A DNA stretch of 64,000 bases from Nocardioides dongkuii (lineage in GTDB: Bacteria > Actinomycetota > Actinomycetes > Propionibacteriales > Nocardioidaceae), in assembly GCF_014127485.1 (NCBI RefSeq), contig NZ_CP059903.1, positions 2,480,001-2,544,000 of the forward strand, in the 5' to 3' direction. Positions 35,500 through 44,180 of the stretch are shown here, piece by piece. Within the stretch, counting starts at the first letter, position 1. Each line of letters opens with the position of its first letter. The notes under the pieces are model-generated. The model saw only the letters and a list, made by a program, of their open reading frames with translations, was not told the origin of the DNA and did no database searches. A program made the position numbers and the translations under genes.

Positions 35500-36363
35500 A
35501 TGAGCGAGGAGACCGCGCCGTACGGCACCGGTCCGGCCCAGCAGCCCGCACCCGCCGGCGGCACGCCGGCGAGGCGGATCCGCACCCACCACCTGCGCGA
35601 GATGAAGCAGCGCGGCGAGCGGTTCGCGATGCTCACCGCCTACGAGCAGTACGCCGCGCAGACCTTCGACGAGGCCGGCATCGAGGTGCTCCTGGTCGGC
35701 GACAGCGCCTCGAACAACGTGCTGGGCAACGAGACCTCGCTGCCGATCACGGTCGACGAGCTGCTCCCGATGGTCCGCGCCGTGACCCGCGCGGCGAAGC
35801 GGGCGCTCGTGGTCGCGGACCTCCCGTTCGGCTCCTACCAGGCCTCGCCGGAGCAGGCGTACCTCACCGCCGTCCGCTTCATGAAGGAGGCGAACGCCCA
35901 CTCCGTGAAGCTCGAGGGCGGGCTGGCGATGGTCCCCCAGGTGCGCAAGCTCGTCGAGGGCGGCATCCCGGTGATGGCGCACATCGGCTTCACCCCCCAG
36001 AGCGAGCACACCCTCGGCGGCTACCGGGTCCAGGGCCGCGGCGACGCCGCGAGCCAGGTGGTCGCGGAGGCCCGCGCCCTGGAGGAGGCCGGCGCGTTCG
36101 CGGTGGTGATGGAGATGGTGCCCGGCGACGTGGCCGCCGAGGTCACCGCCGCCGTCGGGATCCCCACGATCGGCATCGGCGCCGGCAACCGCTGCGACGG
36201 CCAGGTGCTGGTCTGGCAGGACGCCTTCGGCCTGCGCACCGGCAAGATGGCGCGCTTCGTCAAGCAGTACGCCGACGTGCACGGCGTGCTGCTGGGCGCC
36301 GCCCGGACGTTCGCGGACGAGGTCCGGGACGGCAGCTTCCCGGGGCCCGAGCACACCTTCTGA
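35500..36363 (+). CDS. panB: 3-methyl-2-oxobutanoate hydroxymethyltransferase
   Basis: A 287-residue enzyme of pantothenate (coenzyme A) biosynthesis. It transfers a hydroxymethyl group from methylene-tetrahydrofolate to alpha-ketoisovalerate, giving ketopantoate. The PanB fold is unmistakable: [39 protein letters not shown] (metal and substrate loop), [33 protein letters not shown], and the catalytic Glu block [13 protein letters not shown] with [21 protein letters not shown] Pro/Gly-rich N-terminal extension of about 25 residues precedes the core. GGAG lies eight bases before the ATG. Confidence 0.96.
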   Translation: MSEETAPYGTGPAQQPAPAGGTPARRIRTHHLREMKQRGERFAMLTAYEQYAAQTFDEAGIEVLLVGDSASNNVLGNETSLPITVDELLPMVRAVTRAAKRALVVADLPFGSYQASPEQAYLTAVRFMKEANAHSVKLEGGLAMVPQVRKLVEGGIPVMAHIGFTPQSEHTLGGYRVQGRGDAASQVVAEARALEEAGAFAVVMEMVPGDVAAEVTAAVGIPTIGIGAGNRCDGQVLVWQDAFGLRTGKMARFVKQYADVHGVLLGAARTFADEVRDGSFPGPEHTF

Positions 36364-36415
36364 GACGCCGGTCCGCGGGCCGTCCGGGCGGGCGCTCGCG
36401 GACTACGGTGAGGGC

Positions 36416-37621
36416 ATGCTCAGGATCTCGGTCGCCACGGCCGCCTTCGTCTCGCTGGGGCTGCTCGCGCCGGCCCTCCCCTCCGCCGCCGTTCCCTCCG
36501 CCGCCGTCGCCGCACCGTACGACGGCGGCGGCGCGGTCGCGTCCGCCGGCGCGTCCGCCCAGAAGCGGAAGGCCCCGCGCCTGCGCGTACGCCGGGTCCT
36601 CACCGGGCTGGACATCCCCTGGGACGTCCAGGCGATCGACGGCGGCCGCCTGCTGGTCACCGAGCGCGACAGCGCGCGCCTGCTGGTCGCCGACCCCTCC
36701 GGCCGTACCCGGGCCGTCGACTTCCCGAGCGGGAAGGTCTGGGTCTCCGGCGAGACCGGCCTGATGTCGCTCGCGGTGGACCCCGCGTTCGAGAGCAACC
36801 GGCGGATCTACACCTGCCAGGGCGGCTTCCGGCGCGGCGGGCGCGACGTCCGCGTCGTCGCCTGGGAGCTGGACGAGGACGCCACCAAGGTGAGCCGGAT
36901 CAGGACGCTGCTCCGTGGCCTCCCGGCGACCAGCGGCCGCCACGGCGGCTGCCGCCTGCTGATCGCCGCGGACGGGTCGCTGCTGGTCGGCACCGGCGAC
37001 GCGGGCGTGTCCCGCAACCCGCGCAACCTGCGCTCGCTCGGCGGCAAGACCCTGCGGCTGGACCGCTTCACCGGCAAGCCCTGGAGGCGCAACCCGTTCG
37101 CCGGCAGCAAGCACCGCGCGAAGCGCTACGTCTACACCTACGGCCACCGCAACGTGCAGGGGCTGGCCCAGCGCAAGGACGGCTCGCTGTGGTCGGTCGA
37201 GCACGGCAGCTACCGCGACGACGAGGTCAACAAGCTGGTCCGCGGCGGCGACTACGGCTGGCAGCCCGGCCCCGGGTACGACGAGTCCTCGCCGATGACC
37301 GACCGGTCCCTGCCCGGCAAGCAGCGCGGCGCGCGGTGGCGCTCCGGCACGCCCACCATCGCCACCAGCGGCGCGACGTTCGTCCGCGGCCGCGACTGGG
37401 GCTCGCTGAACGGGTCGCTCGCCGTGGCGGCGCTCGGCGGGGAGCGCTTCTTGTTCCTGCGCTTCACCCGCGGCGGGAAGCTGAGGTCGGTCACGGTGCC
37501 CGGCGTGCTGCGCCGCTACGGCCGGCTGCGCTCGGTCTCGACGGCGCCGGACGGCGACCTGCTGGTCACCACCTCCAACGGCGGCGGCAACGACAGCGTC
37601 CTGCGGATCAGCCCCCGCTGA
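36416..37621 (+). CDS. Secreted PQQ-dependent sugar dehydrogenase-like protein (GSDH family)
   Basis: A 401-residue protein with a signal peptide (ISVATAAFVSLGLLAPALP, then SAAVPSAAVAAPYD) and a low-complexity Ala/Gly spacer. The remainder is a six-bladed propeller of the glucose/sorbosone dehydrogenase family: VLTGLDIPWDVQAIDGGRLL, GETGLMSLAVDPAFESN, RIYTYGHRNVQGLAQ-like (YVYTYGHRNVQGLAQRKDGS), WSVEHGSYRDDEVNKLVRGG and DYGWQPGPGYDES. It would oxidise an aldose or similar outside the membrane; PQQ binding and the real substrate are family inferences, since many actinobacterial members are uncharacterised. Repeats follow its stop. Confidence 0.85.
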   Translation: MLRISVATAAFVSLGLLAPALPSAAVPSAAVAAPYDGGGAVASAGASAQKRKAPRLRVRRVLTGLDIPWDVQAIDGGRLLVTERDSARLLVADPSGRTRAVDFPSGKVWVSGETGLMSLAVDPAFESNRRIYTCQGGFRRGGRDVRVVAWELDEDATKVSRIRTLLRGLPATSGRHGGCRLLIAADGSLLVGTGDAGVSRNPRNLRSLGGKTLRLDRFTGKPWRRNPFAGSKHRAKRYVYTYGHRNVQGLAQRKDGSLWSVEHGSYRDDEVNKLVRGGDYGWQPGPGYDESSPMTDRSLPGKQRGARWRSGTPTIATSGATFVRGRDWGSLNGSLAVAALGGERFLFLRFTRGGKLRSVTVPGVLRRYGRLRSVSTAPDGDLLVTTSNGGGNDSVLRISPR

Positions 37622-37637
37622 AGCCGCGCCGGCACCG

Positions 37638-37756
37638 GTGGTCGAGCAGCGAAGCCGCGCTAGCGGGTGAGCGGTGTCGAGACCCCCGCAGCCGACGAGC
37701 CGACCTCGACCACCGCCGTACGTCGACTCACCGGGTTTCGACACGCTCAACCACCC
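37638..37756. repeat. Dispersed repeat family A, facing pair
   Basis: GGTGGTCGAGCAGCGAAGC with GTGTCGAGACCC faces an inverted partner CGGGTTTCGACACGCTCAAC. It lies between the convergent sugar-dehydrogenase-like gene and the small membrane protein gene. The inner arm runs a few bases into the latter and supplies its stop codon. Confidence 0.8.
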
Positions 37757-38016
37757 GTCGCGGTGAGCAGCACGACGCCGACCCAGACCGCCACGGCAAC
37801 GGCCGGCAGCACCGCCACACCGACCGGCCGCGGGGTCCACCAGCGGCACGCCTGCACGAACAGCACCACCCACAGCACGACGAGCCCGGCCACGGCGTAC
37901 CACGGCACGAGCAGCACGCTCGCGCCGTACAGGAACAGCACCGAGGCCAGCCCGGCCATGCCGACGAACGGCCAGGGCGAGGTCGCGTTCGGGTTGTAGG
38001 GACGGGTGCGCGCCAC
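37747..38016 (-). CDS. Small three-span membrane protein of unknown function
   Basis: An 89-residue hydrophobic protein. Three likely spans are FVGMAGLASVLFLYGASVLL, AVAGLVVLWVVLFVQACRWW and VGVAVLPAVAVAVWVGVVLL. The polar N-terminus (ARTRPYNPNATSPWP) is typical of small actinobacterial membrane proteins found near map. I recognise no functional family. Its last codons and stop come from the edge of a dispersed repeat, so the gene may once have been slightly longer. It lies 11 bp after the small gene at 38028 on the same strand. GTG start at 38016. Confidence 0.7.
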   Translation of the reverse strand: MARTRPYNPNATSPWPFVGMAGLASVLFLYGASVLLVPWYAVAGLVVLWVVLFVQACRWWTPRPVGVAVLPAVAVAVWVGVVLLTATGG

Positions 38017-38027
38017 CGCGGGTGCCC

Positions 38028-38240
38028 TCAGTCCTCGGGCTTGTCGACCTCGTCGGCGTCGTTCCAGTCGGGGTCGTTGTCCCAGGCCTCGTTGCGCTCC
38101 TCGACCTTCTCCAGCGCGCGCGAGGCCTCGGCCTCGGAGGAGTAGGGACCGAGCCGGTCCTGGTTGCGGCAGCCGTCGGGACCCTCGACCGTCTTGTGGA
38201 TGAGGCAGAACCAGTACTCCGGCACCTTCGAGTCGCTCAT
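38028..38240 (-). CDS. Conserved small acidic protein (SPOR-like in actinobacterial annotation)
   Basis: A 70-residue protein. It has two Cys and several aromatic residues in [19 protein letters not shown], then [20 protein letters not shown] and an acidic tail ending [10 protein letters not shown]. Small proteins of this pattern sit next to map in many actinobacteria and are sometimes labelled SPOR-domain proteins; the function is unknown to me. The ATG is 25 bp from the divergent map start, so the two share a promoter region. The small membrane gene follows 11 bp downstream. Confidence 0.75.
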   Translation of the reverse strand: MSDSKVPEYWFCLIHKTVEGPDGCRNQDRLGPYSSEAEASRALEKVEERNEAWDNDPDWNDADEVDKPED

Positions 38241-38265
38241 GGCGCTGAAACTACACTCGTCCCCC

Positions 38266-39114
38266 GTGACTCCTGTGGCACCTGCGACCATCTCGGCCCG
38301 GCGGGCCGTGCCGTCCTCGATCCCCCGTCCGGAGTACGTCGACCAGCCGGCGCCCCAGCCGTTCACCGGCAGCGAGGTCAAGGACGCCGACACCATCGCG
38401 CGGATGCGGGCCGCCTGCCGGCTTGCTGCCCAGGCGCGCGAGGAGGTCGGGCGGCACGTCGTCCCCGGCGTGACCACCGACGAGCTGGACCGGATCGGCC
38501 ACGAGTTCCTCTGCGACCACGGCGCGTACCCGTCGACGCTGGGCTACCGCGGCTTCCCGAAGTCGCTCTGCGCGAGCGTCAACGAGGTCGTCTGCCACGG
38601 CATCCCCGACGCCCGCGTCGTCCAGGACGGCGACCTGGTCAACATCGACATCACCGCCTACCTCGACGGCGTGCACGGCGACACGAACGCCACCTTCCTC
38701 GCCGGCGACGTCGACGAGGAGTCCCGGCTGCTGGTCGAGCGCACCCGCGAGGCGCTGGCCCGCGGCATCAAGGCGGTCCGGCCCGGCCGCCGGATGAACG
38801 TCGTCGGCCGGGTCATCGAGTCCTACGCCGCCCGGTTCGGGTACGGCGTCGTCCGCGAGTTCACCGGCCACGGCATCGGCACGTCGTTCCACTCCGGGCT
38901 GGTCGTGCCGCACTACGACGACCCGCACTACGACACGCTCATCGAGCCCGGCATGACGTTCACCATCGAGCCGATGCTCAACCTCGGCACCCACGAGTGG
39001 ACGATGTGGGACGACGGCTGGACGGTCGTCACCAAGGACCTGCGCCGCAGCGCGCAGTTTGAGCACACCCTGCTGGTCACCGCCACCGGCGCCGAGGTGC
39101 TCACCGAGCCCTGA
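38266..39114 (+). CDS. map: Methionine aminopeptidase, type I
   Basis: A 282-residue enzyme that removes N-terminal methionine from nascent proteins. The five metal ligands are recognisable: Asp in [11 protein letters not shown] and [10 protein letters not shown], His in [14 protein letters not shown], Glu in [12 protein letters not shown], and Glu in [10 protein letters not shown]. The substrate pocket follows [20 protein letters not shown]. An N-terminal extension of about 40 residues with [15 protein letters not shown] resembles the proline-containing extension of mycobacterial MapB. GTG at 38266 is chosen by that similarity; longer frames upstream overlap the divergent gene and lack support. 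Confidence 0.94.
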   Translation: MTPVAPATISARRAVPSSIPRPEYVDQPAPQPFTGSEVKDADTIARMRAACRLAAQAREEVGRHVVPGVTTDELDRIGHEFLCDHGAYPSTLGYRGFPKSLCASVNEVVCHGIPDARVVQDGDLVNIDITAYLDGVHGDTNATFLAGDVDEESRLLVERTREALARGIKAVRPGRRMNVVGRVIESYAARFGYGVVREFTGHGIGTSFHSGLVVPHYDDPHYDTLIEPGMTFTIEPMLNLGTHEWTMWDDGWTVVTKDLRRSAQFEHTLLVTATGAEVLTEP

Positions 39115-39122
39115 GCCGGCCC

Positions 39123-39293
39123 GGACGTCATCCGATCTGGTCGCGATTGCCGCCACGTCGTACGACGTCCCGCGACGTCCCGCGGACGTCATACGACCCG
39201 GTCGCCATCACCGCCACTTCGTATGACGTCCCGCGACGTCCGCCGGGACGTCATCCGATCTGGTCGCGGTACCCGCCACTTCGTATGACGTCC
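39123..39293. repeat. Repeat family B: three 48-bp palindromic units (left cluster)
   Basis: Three units, each exactly 48 bp, lie at 39123-39170, 39184-39231 and 39246-39293, separated by 13 and 14 bp of CGCGACGTCC-type spacer. Each begins GGACGTCATxCGA and ends TCGTxxGACGTCC, terminal arms of 13 bp. The centre is conserved too (TGGTCGCGAT ... ACCGCCAC). Two more copies lie at 47.7 kb, on the far side of the siderophore genes. The third unit overlaps the 3' end of the ATPase gene. No protein frame explains them. Confidence 0.9.
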
Positions 39294-40123
39294 GCCGGCA
39301 CGACGACGTCCGCGGGGACGACCGGGTCGACGTGGTGCCGCCCGATCGGCAGCATCAGCGGACGACCGGAAACCGGGTCGTCGATGACCCGGCAGTCGAG
39401 CCCGAAGACCGCCTGCACCGTCGCCTCGGTCAGCACCTCCTCGGGGGTGCCGGCCGCGTGCAGCCGCCCGTCGGCGAGGGCGACGAGGTGGTCGGCGTAC
39501 CGCGCGGCCAGGTTGAGGTCGTGCAGGACCATCACGATGGTGGTGCCGCGGGCGCGGTTGAGGTCGACGAGCAGGTCCAGCACCTCGACCTGGTGGCTGA
39601 CGTCGAGGAACGTCGTGGGCTCGTCGAGCAGCAGGATGTCGGTCCGCTGGGCCAGCGCCATCGCGATCCAGACCCGCTGCCGCTGGCCGCCGGAGAGCTC
39701 GTCGACCGGCCGGTCCGCGAGGGCGACGGTGTCGGTGGCCTCGAGGGCCTCGGCGACCGCACGGTCGTCCTCGGCGCTCCACCGGGCGAGGATCCCCTGG
39801 TGCGGGTTGCGGCCGCGGCCGACGAGGTCGCTGACCGTGATCCCCTCCGGAGCGATCGGCGCCTGCGGGAGCAGCCCCATGGTGCGGGCCAGCTCCTTGG
39901 CGGGCATCCGGTGCACCTGCTTGCCGTCGAGCAGCACCTGGCCCTGGCGGGGCGCGAGCAGCCGGGTCATCGAGCGCAGCAGCGTCGACTTCCCGCACGC
40001 GTTGGCGCCGACGATCGCGGTCAGCCGACCGGCCGGCACGGCCAGCGCGAGCTCGTCGATCACCGTCCGCTCGCCGTACCCGAGGGTCAGCTCCTCGACC
40101 CGGAGCGTGTGCCGAGTGGTCAC
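39251..40123 (-). CDS. Siderophore ABC importer ATPase, FecE/FepC-like
   Basis: A 290-residue ATP-binding subunit. Walker A is IVGANACGKSTLLRSM, the signature is ELSGGQRQRVWIAMALAQRT, Walker B is ILLLDEPTTFLDVSH, and the switch His is in MVLHDLNLAARYAD. It powers the FecCD permeases encoded upstream, whose last gene it overlaps by four bases (GTGA). The final residues, VIRSGGYRDQIG, and the stop are encoded by a copy of the 48-bp repeat, so this tail is not ancestral. The canonical domain ends before it, and activity should be unaffected. The operon is probably iron-repressed through the box at 43336. Confidence 0.92.
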   Translation of the reverse strand: MTTRHTLRVEELTLGYGERTVIDELALAVPAGRLTAIVGANACGKSTLLRSMTRLLAPRQGQVLLDGKQVHRMPAKELARTMGLLPQAPIAPEGITVSDLVGRGRNPHQGILARWSAEDDRAVAEALEATDTVALADRPVDELSGGQRQRVWIAMALAQRTDILLLDEPTTFLDVSHQVEVLDLLVDLNRARGTTIVMVLHDLNLAARYADHLVALADGRLHAAGTPEEVLTEATVQAVFGLDCRVIDDPVSGRPLMLPIGRHHVDPVVPADVVVPADVIRSGGYRDQIG

Positions 40124-41154
40124 AGGGTTCCTCCCACGCGGTTGGAGCGGACGATGAGGTAGACGAGGTACGGCGCCCCGAGGACGCCGGTGACGACCCC
40201 CACCGGATAGCGGTGCCCGAAGGCGTACTGGCCGGCCAGGTCGGCGACCAGCACGAGCAGCGCGCCGACAAGGGCGGACGGGACGAGCAGCGAGGCGCCG
40301 GGACCGACGATCCGGGCGGCGATCGGCCCGGCCAGGAACGCGACGAACGCGATCGGCCCGGCCGCGGCGGTCGCGAACGCCACCAGGCCGACGGCGGCGA
40401 CGATGACCACCAGCCGGGTCTGCTCGACCCGCACCCCCAGCGCGGAGGCCGCGTCGTCGCCGAGCTGGAGCATCTCGAGGTGCTGGGCGCGGGCGAGCAG
40501 CACCGGGCCGAGGACCACGAGCGCGAGCAGGGTGGGCAGCACGTCGTCCCAGCTGGCGCTGTTCAGGCTGCCGGTCAGCCACCGGGTGGCCTCCTGCAGG
40601 TCCCACGCGGCGGCGCGGCTCAGGATGTAGGCGATGACGCTCTCGAGCATCGCGGCGACGCCGATGCCGATCAGGATCAGCCGGGTCCCCGCGACGCCGT
40701 CGCGGAACGACAGCACGTAGATCAGCAGCGCGACCCCCAGCCCGGCGGTGATCGCCAGGACCGAGACCACCGGGCCGTCCAGCGACAGGGTCACGATCGC
40801 GAACGCCGCGGCGGCGCTCGCCCCCGTGCTGATGCCGATGATGTCGGGGCTGGCCAGCGGGTTGCGCAGCATCGTCTGGAAGGTCACCCCGGCCAGCCCG
40901 AAGCAGAGGCCGACGACCAGCGCGAGCACCGCCCGGGGCAGCCGGAGCCGTCCCACGGTGAAGGAGGCGCCCGGGACGTCCTGGCCGAGGACGACACCGA
41001 GCACCTCGCCCGGCGGGTAGTAGGTCCGCCCGATCATCAGGCTGGCGACGAACGCCGCCACGACCAGGACCAGGAGCACGACGACGACGCTGCGCCGTCG
41101 GGCGGTACGCCGCCGGCGGGAGCGGACGACGCGCTCGACGGTCGGGGCGCTCAC
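40120..41154 (-). CDS. FecCD-type siderophore permease, second subunit
   Basis: A 344-residue multispan protein. After a basic N-terminus (RSRRRRTARRRS), about ten membrane helices follow. Family signatures are RLPRAVLALVVGLCFGLAGV, FQTMLRNPLASPDIIGISTG, TRWLTGSLNSASWDDVLPTL and AAAGPIAFVAFLAGPIAARI. With the partner at 41168 it forms the membrane channel for ferric-siderophore uptake. The ATPase gene overlaps its end by four bases. The GTG at 41154 is chosen; an alternative GTG at 41178 would overlap the previous gene by 11 bases. Confidence 0.92.
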   Translation of the reverse strand: MSAPTVERVVRSRRRRTARRRSVVVVLLVLVVAAFVASLMIGRTYYPPGEVLGVVLGQDVPGASFTVGRLRLPRAVLALVVGLCFGLAGVTFQTMLRNPLASPDIIGISTGASAAAAFAIVTLSLDGPVVSVLAITAGLGVALLIYVLSFRDGVAGTRLILIGIGVAAMLESVIAYILSRAAAWDLQEATRWLTGSLNSASWDDVLPTLLALVVLGPVLLARAQHLEMLQLGDDAASALGVRVEQTRLVVIVAAVGLVAFATAAAGPIAFVAFLAGPIAARIVGPGASLLVPSALVGALLVLVADLAGQYAFGHRYPVGVVTGVLGAPYLVYLIVRSNRVGGTL

Positions 41155-41167
41155 CGGCGCGGGCCGT

Positions 41168-42211
41168 TCACAGGGCACGCACCTTGTGGCGGCGGACGAC
41201 GTGGATGAAGAACGGGGCGCCGACGAGCGCGGTGATGATGCCGACGTCGATCTCGCTGGGGCGGGCCACGATCCGGCCGAGCACGTCCGCGGCGACCAGC
41301 AGGATCGCCCCACCGAGCGCCGAGAACGGGAGCAGCCACCGGTGGTCGACCCCGATCAGCATCCGGCACAGGTGCGGGACCACGAGGCCGACGAAGCCGA
41401 TCGGCCCGGCGACCGCCGTGGACGCGCCGCAGAGCAGCACCGCGCCGAGCGCGGCGGTCCCCCGGATCAGCGCGACCCGCTCGCCGAGGCCGGCCGCGAC
41501 GTCGTCGCCGAGGGCCAGGGAGTTCAGGGACTTCGCGGAGAGCAGGCAGACCACCAGCCCGGCGAGGAGGAACGGCGTGACCAGGCGGATCGTCTCGAAC
41601 GCCGCCCCACCGACGCCGCCGATCTGCCACGAGCGCACGCCACCCGCGATGTCGTTGCGGGGCAGCACGACCGCGGTGATGAACGAGGCGAACGCCGCGG
41701 ACGTCGCGGTGCCGGCGAGGGCGAGCTTCAACGGCGTGGCGCCGCCCCGCCCGAGCGACCCCACGGCGTACACGAAGACCGCGGCGAGGGCGGCGCCGGC
41801 GATCGCGACCCAGATGAAGCTGGACGCCGAGGTCAGGCCGAACCACGCGATCCCGGTGATCACGGCCAGCGAGGCGCCCATGTTGACGCCGAGGATCCCC
41901 GGGTCGGCGAGCGGGTTGCGGGTGACGCCCTGCATGACGGCGCCGGCGAGGCCGAGCGCGGCGCCGACCACGACCGCGAGCAGCGTGCGCGGGATCCGCT
42001 TGGTGACCGCGGCCTCCTCGAGGGTCTCGCTCGACCCGCCGAGCGCGGCGAGGATGTCGGACCAGCCGACGGCGCGCGAGCCGACGGCGACCGAGAGCAC
42101 CATCAGGGCGCCCAGCACCGCGGCCACGGCGAGCAGCCAGGCGAGACGCTGCCGCCCCGGGCGTCGCGTGGCGACGGTGCCCGGAGCGGCAGCGGTGGAG
42201 AGGTCGGTCAC
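41168..42211 (-). CDS. FecCD-type siderophore permease, first subunit
   Basis: A 347-residue membrane subunit with KRIPRTLLAVVVGAALGLAG, AVMQGVTRNPLADPGILGVN, VRSWQIGGVGGAAFETIRL and VAGPIGFVGLVVPHLCRMLI, the usual FecCD blocks, and about ten helices. It follows the binding-protein gene by six bases and precedes its partner permease. Only the short spacers and shared strand separate the four genes, so binding protein, two permeases and ATPase make one importer operon. GTG start. Confidence 0.92.
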   Translation of the reverse strand: MTDLSTAAAPGTVATRRPGRQRLAWLLAVAAVLGALMVLSVAVGSRAVGWSDILAALGGSSETLEEAAVTKRIPRTLLAVVVGAALGLAGAVMQGVTRNPLADPGILGVNMGASLAVITGIAWFGLTSASSFIWVAIAGAALAAVFVYAVGSLGRGGATPLKLALAGTATSAAFASFITAVVLPRNDIAGGVRSWQIGGVGGAAFETIRLVTPFLLAGLVVCLLSAKSLNSLALGDDVAAGLGERVALIRGTAALGAVLLCGASTAVAGPIGFVGLVVPHLCRMLIGVDHRWLLPFSALGGAILLVAADVLGRIVARPSEIDVGIITALVGAPFFIHVVRRHKVRAL

Positions 42212-42217
42212 GAGCGG

Positions 42218-43252
42218 CTACTGGGCGCCGGCTGCGTCAGCGAGCATCCCGACGTACTCCTCGAGCACGAAGGAGATCGAGAGCGGGGTCGGGTTCGCGG
42301 CGGTGCCCAGCGGGCTGTCCGGCAGCAGCACGATCGCGTCGTTGGCGACGGCCGGCATCTTCGAGAGCAGCGGGTCCCCCTTCAGCGCGTCCACGAGCTC
42401 CTGGTCGCCGTAGGTCACGATGATCTCGACGTCGTCGAGCGTGTCGATCTGCTCGGCGCTCAGCGTGCCGGAGAACTGGTCGGTCTCCGCGGACGCCTCC
42501 TCGACGCTCGCCGGGGTGGCCAGGCCGAGGTCGTCGAAGAACTTCGCGCGGGTGTCGTGGGTCGTGTAGTAGCTGACCTCGCTGAGGTCGGCGGTGTCGA
42601 CGTGGGTCAGGAACATCGCGGACTTCCCGGCGAGGTCGGGGACCTCGGCGACGGTCGCGGCGATCTCGTCCTCGAGGTCGGCGACCAGCGCCTCGCCCTC
42701 CTCGGGCATGCCCATCGCCTGGCTGCTGAGCAGGATCATGTCGCGCCACTCCGTGGACCAGGGGGCCTCGGGGTAGGCGAGCACGGGGGCGATCTCGGTG
42801 AGGGTGTCGTAGTCCTCCTGGGTGAGCCCGGAGTACGCCGCCAGGATGACGTCCGGGTCGGTGTCCGCGACGGCCTCGAAGTCGATGCCGTCGGTCTCGT
42901 CGAAGAGCACCGGCTCCTCGCCGCCGAGCTCCTCGAGCTTCTCGCTGACCCACGGCAGCACGCCGTCGCCGTCGTCGTCGCCGAAGTTCGCCGCGGCCAT
43001 GCCGACCGGCACGACGCCGAGGGCGAGCGGGACCTCGTGGTTGGCCCAGTTCACCGAGGCGACGCGCTCCGGCGCCTCCTCGATGGTCGTGGTGCCGAGC
43101 GCGTGCTCGATGGTGATCGGGTACTCGACCGAGGTCGTGGTGGCATCGGTCGGGTCGTCCTTGGCTTCGGTCGACTCGTCGGAGCCGCCGCAGCCGGCGA
43201 GCACGAGGGTCATCGCTCCGAGGGAGGCCGTCAGCAGACGGAGAGGGCGCAC
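42218..43252 (-). CDS. Iron-siderophore substrate-binding lipoprotein
   Basis: A 344-residue lipoprotein of the FhuD/FecB cluster. The signal reads RPLRLLTASLGAMTLVLAGC with the lipidated Cys. Next come an acidic linker (SDESTEAKDDPTDATTTS) and a two-lobed binding domain: VASVNWANHEVPLALGVVP, ILAAYSGLTQEDYDTLTEIA, VLAYPEAPWSTEWRDMI and ISFVLEEYVGMLADAAG. It captures ferric siderophore outside the membrane for the FecCD permeases. The GTG at 43252 has AAGGA nine bases upstream. It is divergent from the reductase gene, with an IdeR-like box between. Confidence 0.92.
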   Translation of the reverse strand: MRPLRLLTASLGAMTLVLAGCGGSDESTEAKDDPTDATTTSVEYPITIEHALGTTTIEEAPERVASVNWANHEVPLALGVVPVGMAAANFGDDDGDGVLPWVSEKLEELGGEEPVLFDETDGIDFEAVADTDPDVILAAYSGLTQEDYDTLTEIAPVLAYPEAPWSTEWRDMILLSSQAMGMPEEGEALVADLEDEIAATVAEVPDLAGKSAMFLTHVDTADLSEVSYYTTHDTRAKFFDDLGLATPASVEEASAETDQFSGTLSAEQIDTLDDVEIIVTYGDQELVDALKGDPLLSKMPAVANDAIVLLPDSPLGTAANPTPLSISFVLEEYVGMLADAAGAQ

Positions 43253-43335
43253 GGGTGTGTCCTTTCGACATGGGAAGGTGCGGCACGGCGTGCCGCGTTC
43301 GGGCACGAGGGCGACACCCGCTTCTCGGCTCGATC

Positions 43336-43354
43336 GTTGGTAAGGCTAACCTAA
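43336..43354. promoter_or_regulatory. IdeR/DmdR-like iron box between divergent siderophore operons
   Basis: The 19-bp site agrees with the iron-box consensus TTAGGTTAGGCTAACCTAA at 16 positions by my count, the right half being perfect (GGCTAACCTAA). It lies 84 bp from the binding-protein start and 26 bp from the reductase start, so one repressor dimer pair could control both arms when iron is plentiful. Confidence 0.85.
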
Positions 43355-43379
43355 GCACAGATAATTCGGAGGGGGTCTC

Positions 43380-44180
43380 ATGCACGGCCGTGTGGAGTCC
43401 ACGACTCGGGTGACCCCGACGATCGTGCGGGTCGTCCTGGGGGGTGAGGGCCTCGCGGGGTTCGCCCTGCCCCCGGCGACCGACGCGTACGTCAACCTCG
43501 CCCTGCCGCCCGCGGGCGCGCCGTACGGGCCGGTCTTCGAGCCGGCGCAGGTGCGCGAGTCGCACGCCAAGGAGTGGTGGCCGGCGCGTCGTCGCTACAC
43601 CGTGCGCGTCTGGGACGCCGAGCGTGGCCTGCTGACGATCGACTTCGTGGTGCACGGCGACGAGGGCGTGGCCGGGCCGTGGGCCGCGCACGCGCGCCCC
43701 GGCGACGTCCTGGTCCTCGAGGGGCCGGCCGGCGGGTACCTGCCCGACCCGGAGGCCGACTGGCACCTGATGGTCGGCGACGAGTCGGCGCTGCCGGCGA
43801 TCGCCGCCTCGCTCTCCGCGGTGCCGGCGGGCGTGCCGGTCGTGGTCCGGCTGGTCTGCGACGACGCCGCCCACGAGCTGCCGCTGGAGACCCCGGGCGA
43901 CCTGGACCTGCTCTGGCTGCACCGGGCCGGCGCTCCCGACCCCGGCGGGCTGATCCTCTCCTCCCTCCGCGCGCTCGACGTCCCCCCGGGCCGGGTGCAC
44001 GCCTTCGTCCACGGCGAGGCCGACGAGATCCGGGAGGTACGCCGCCACCTGATCGCCGAGCGCGGGATCGACCGCAGCGCGATGTCCTGCTCGCCGTACT
44101 GGCGCCGGACGATGACCGACGAGGCCTGGCGCCGGGTGAAGTCCGACTTCGTCGCCGCGATGGACTCCGACGTCGCTTGA
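43380..44180 (+). CDS. Siderophore-interacting protein (NAD(P)H-dependent ferric-siderophore reductase)
   Basis: A 266-residue flavoprotein of the SIP family. FAD-binding residues are in ARRRYTVRVWDAERG (RxYT). GVAGPWAAHARPGDVLVLEG and GPAGGYLPDPEADWHLMVGD follow, the C-terminal NAD-like domain has LPAIAASLSAVPAGVPVVV, and the end is SAMSCSPYWRRTMTDEAW. It reduces imported ferric siderophore in the cytoplasm to release Fe(II). A strong GGAGG site precedes the ATG. Its stop overlaps the TTG of the next ABC gene (TTGA). Such a domain is fused to the ABC half in mycobacterial IrtA, so here the same architecture appears as separate genes. Confidence 0.92.
   Translation: MHGRVESTTRVTPTIVRVVLGGEGLAGFALPPATDAYVNLALPPAGAPYGPVFEPAQVRESHAKEWWPARRRYTVRVWDAERGLLTIDFVVHGDEGVAGPWAAHARPGDVLVLEGPAGGYLPDPEADWHLMVGDESALPAIAASLSAVPAGVPVVVRLVCDDAAHELPLETPGDLDLLWLHRAGAPDPGGLILSSLRALDVPPGRVHAFVHGEADEIREVRRHLIAERGIDRSAMSCSPYWRRTMTDEAWRRVKSDFVAAMDSDVA

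Noticed and set aside
39123-39293. CRISPR-like array
   Set aside because: Units are palindromic and the gaps are only 13-14 bp (4 bp in the right cluster), far too short for spacers, and no cas gene is present.
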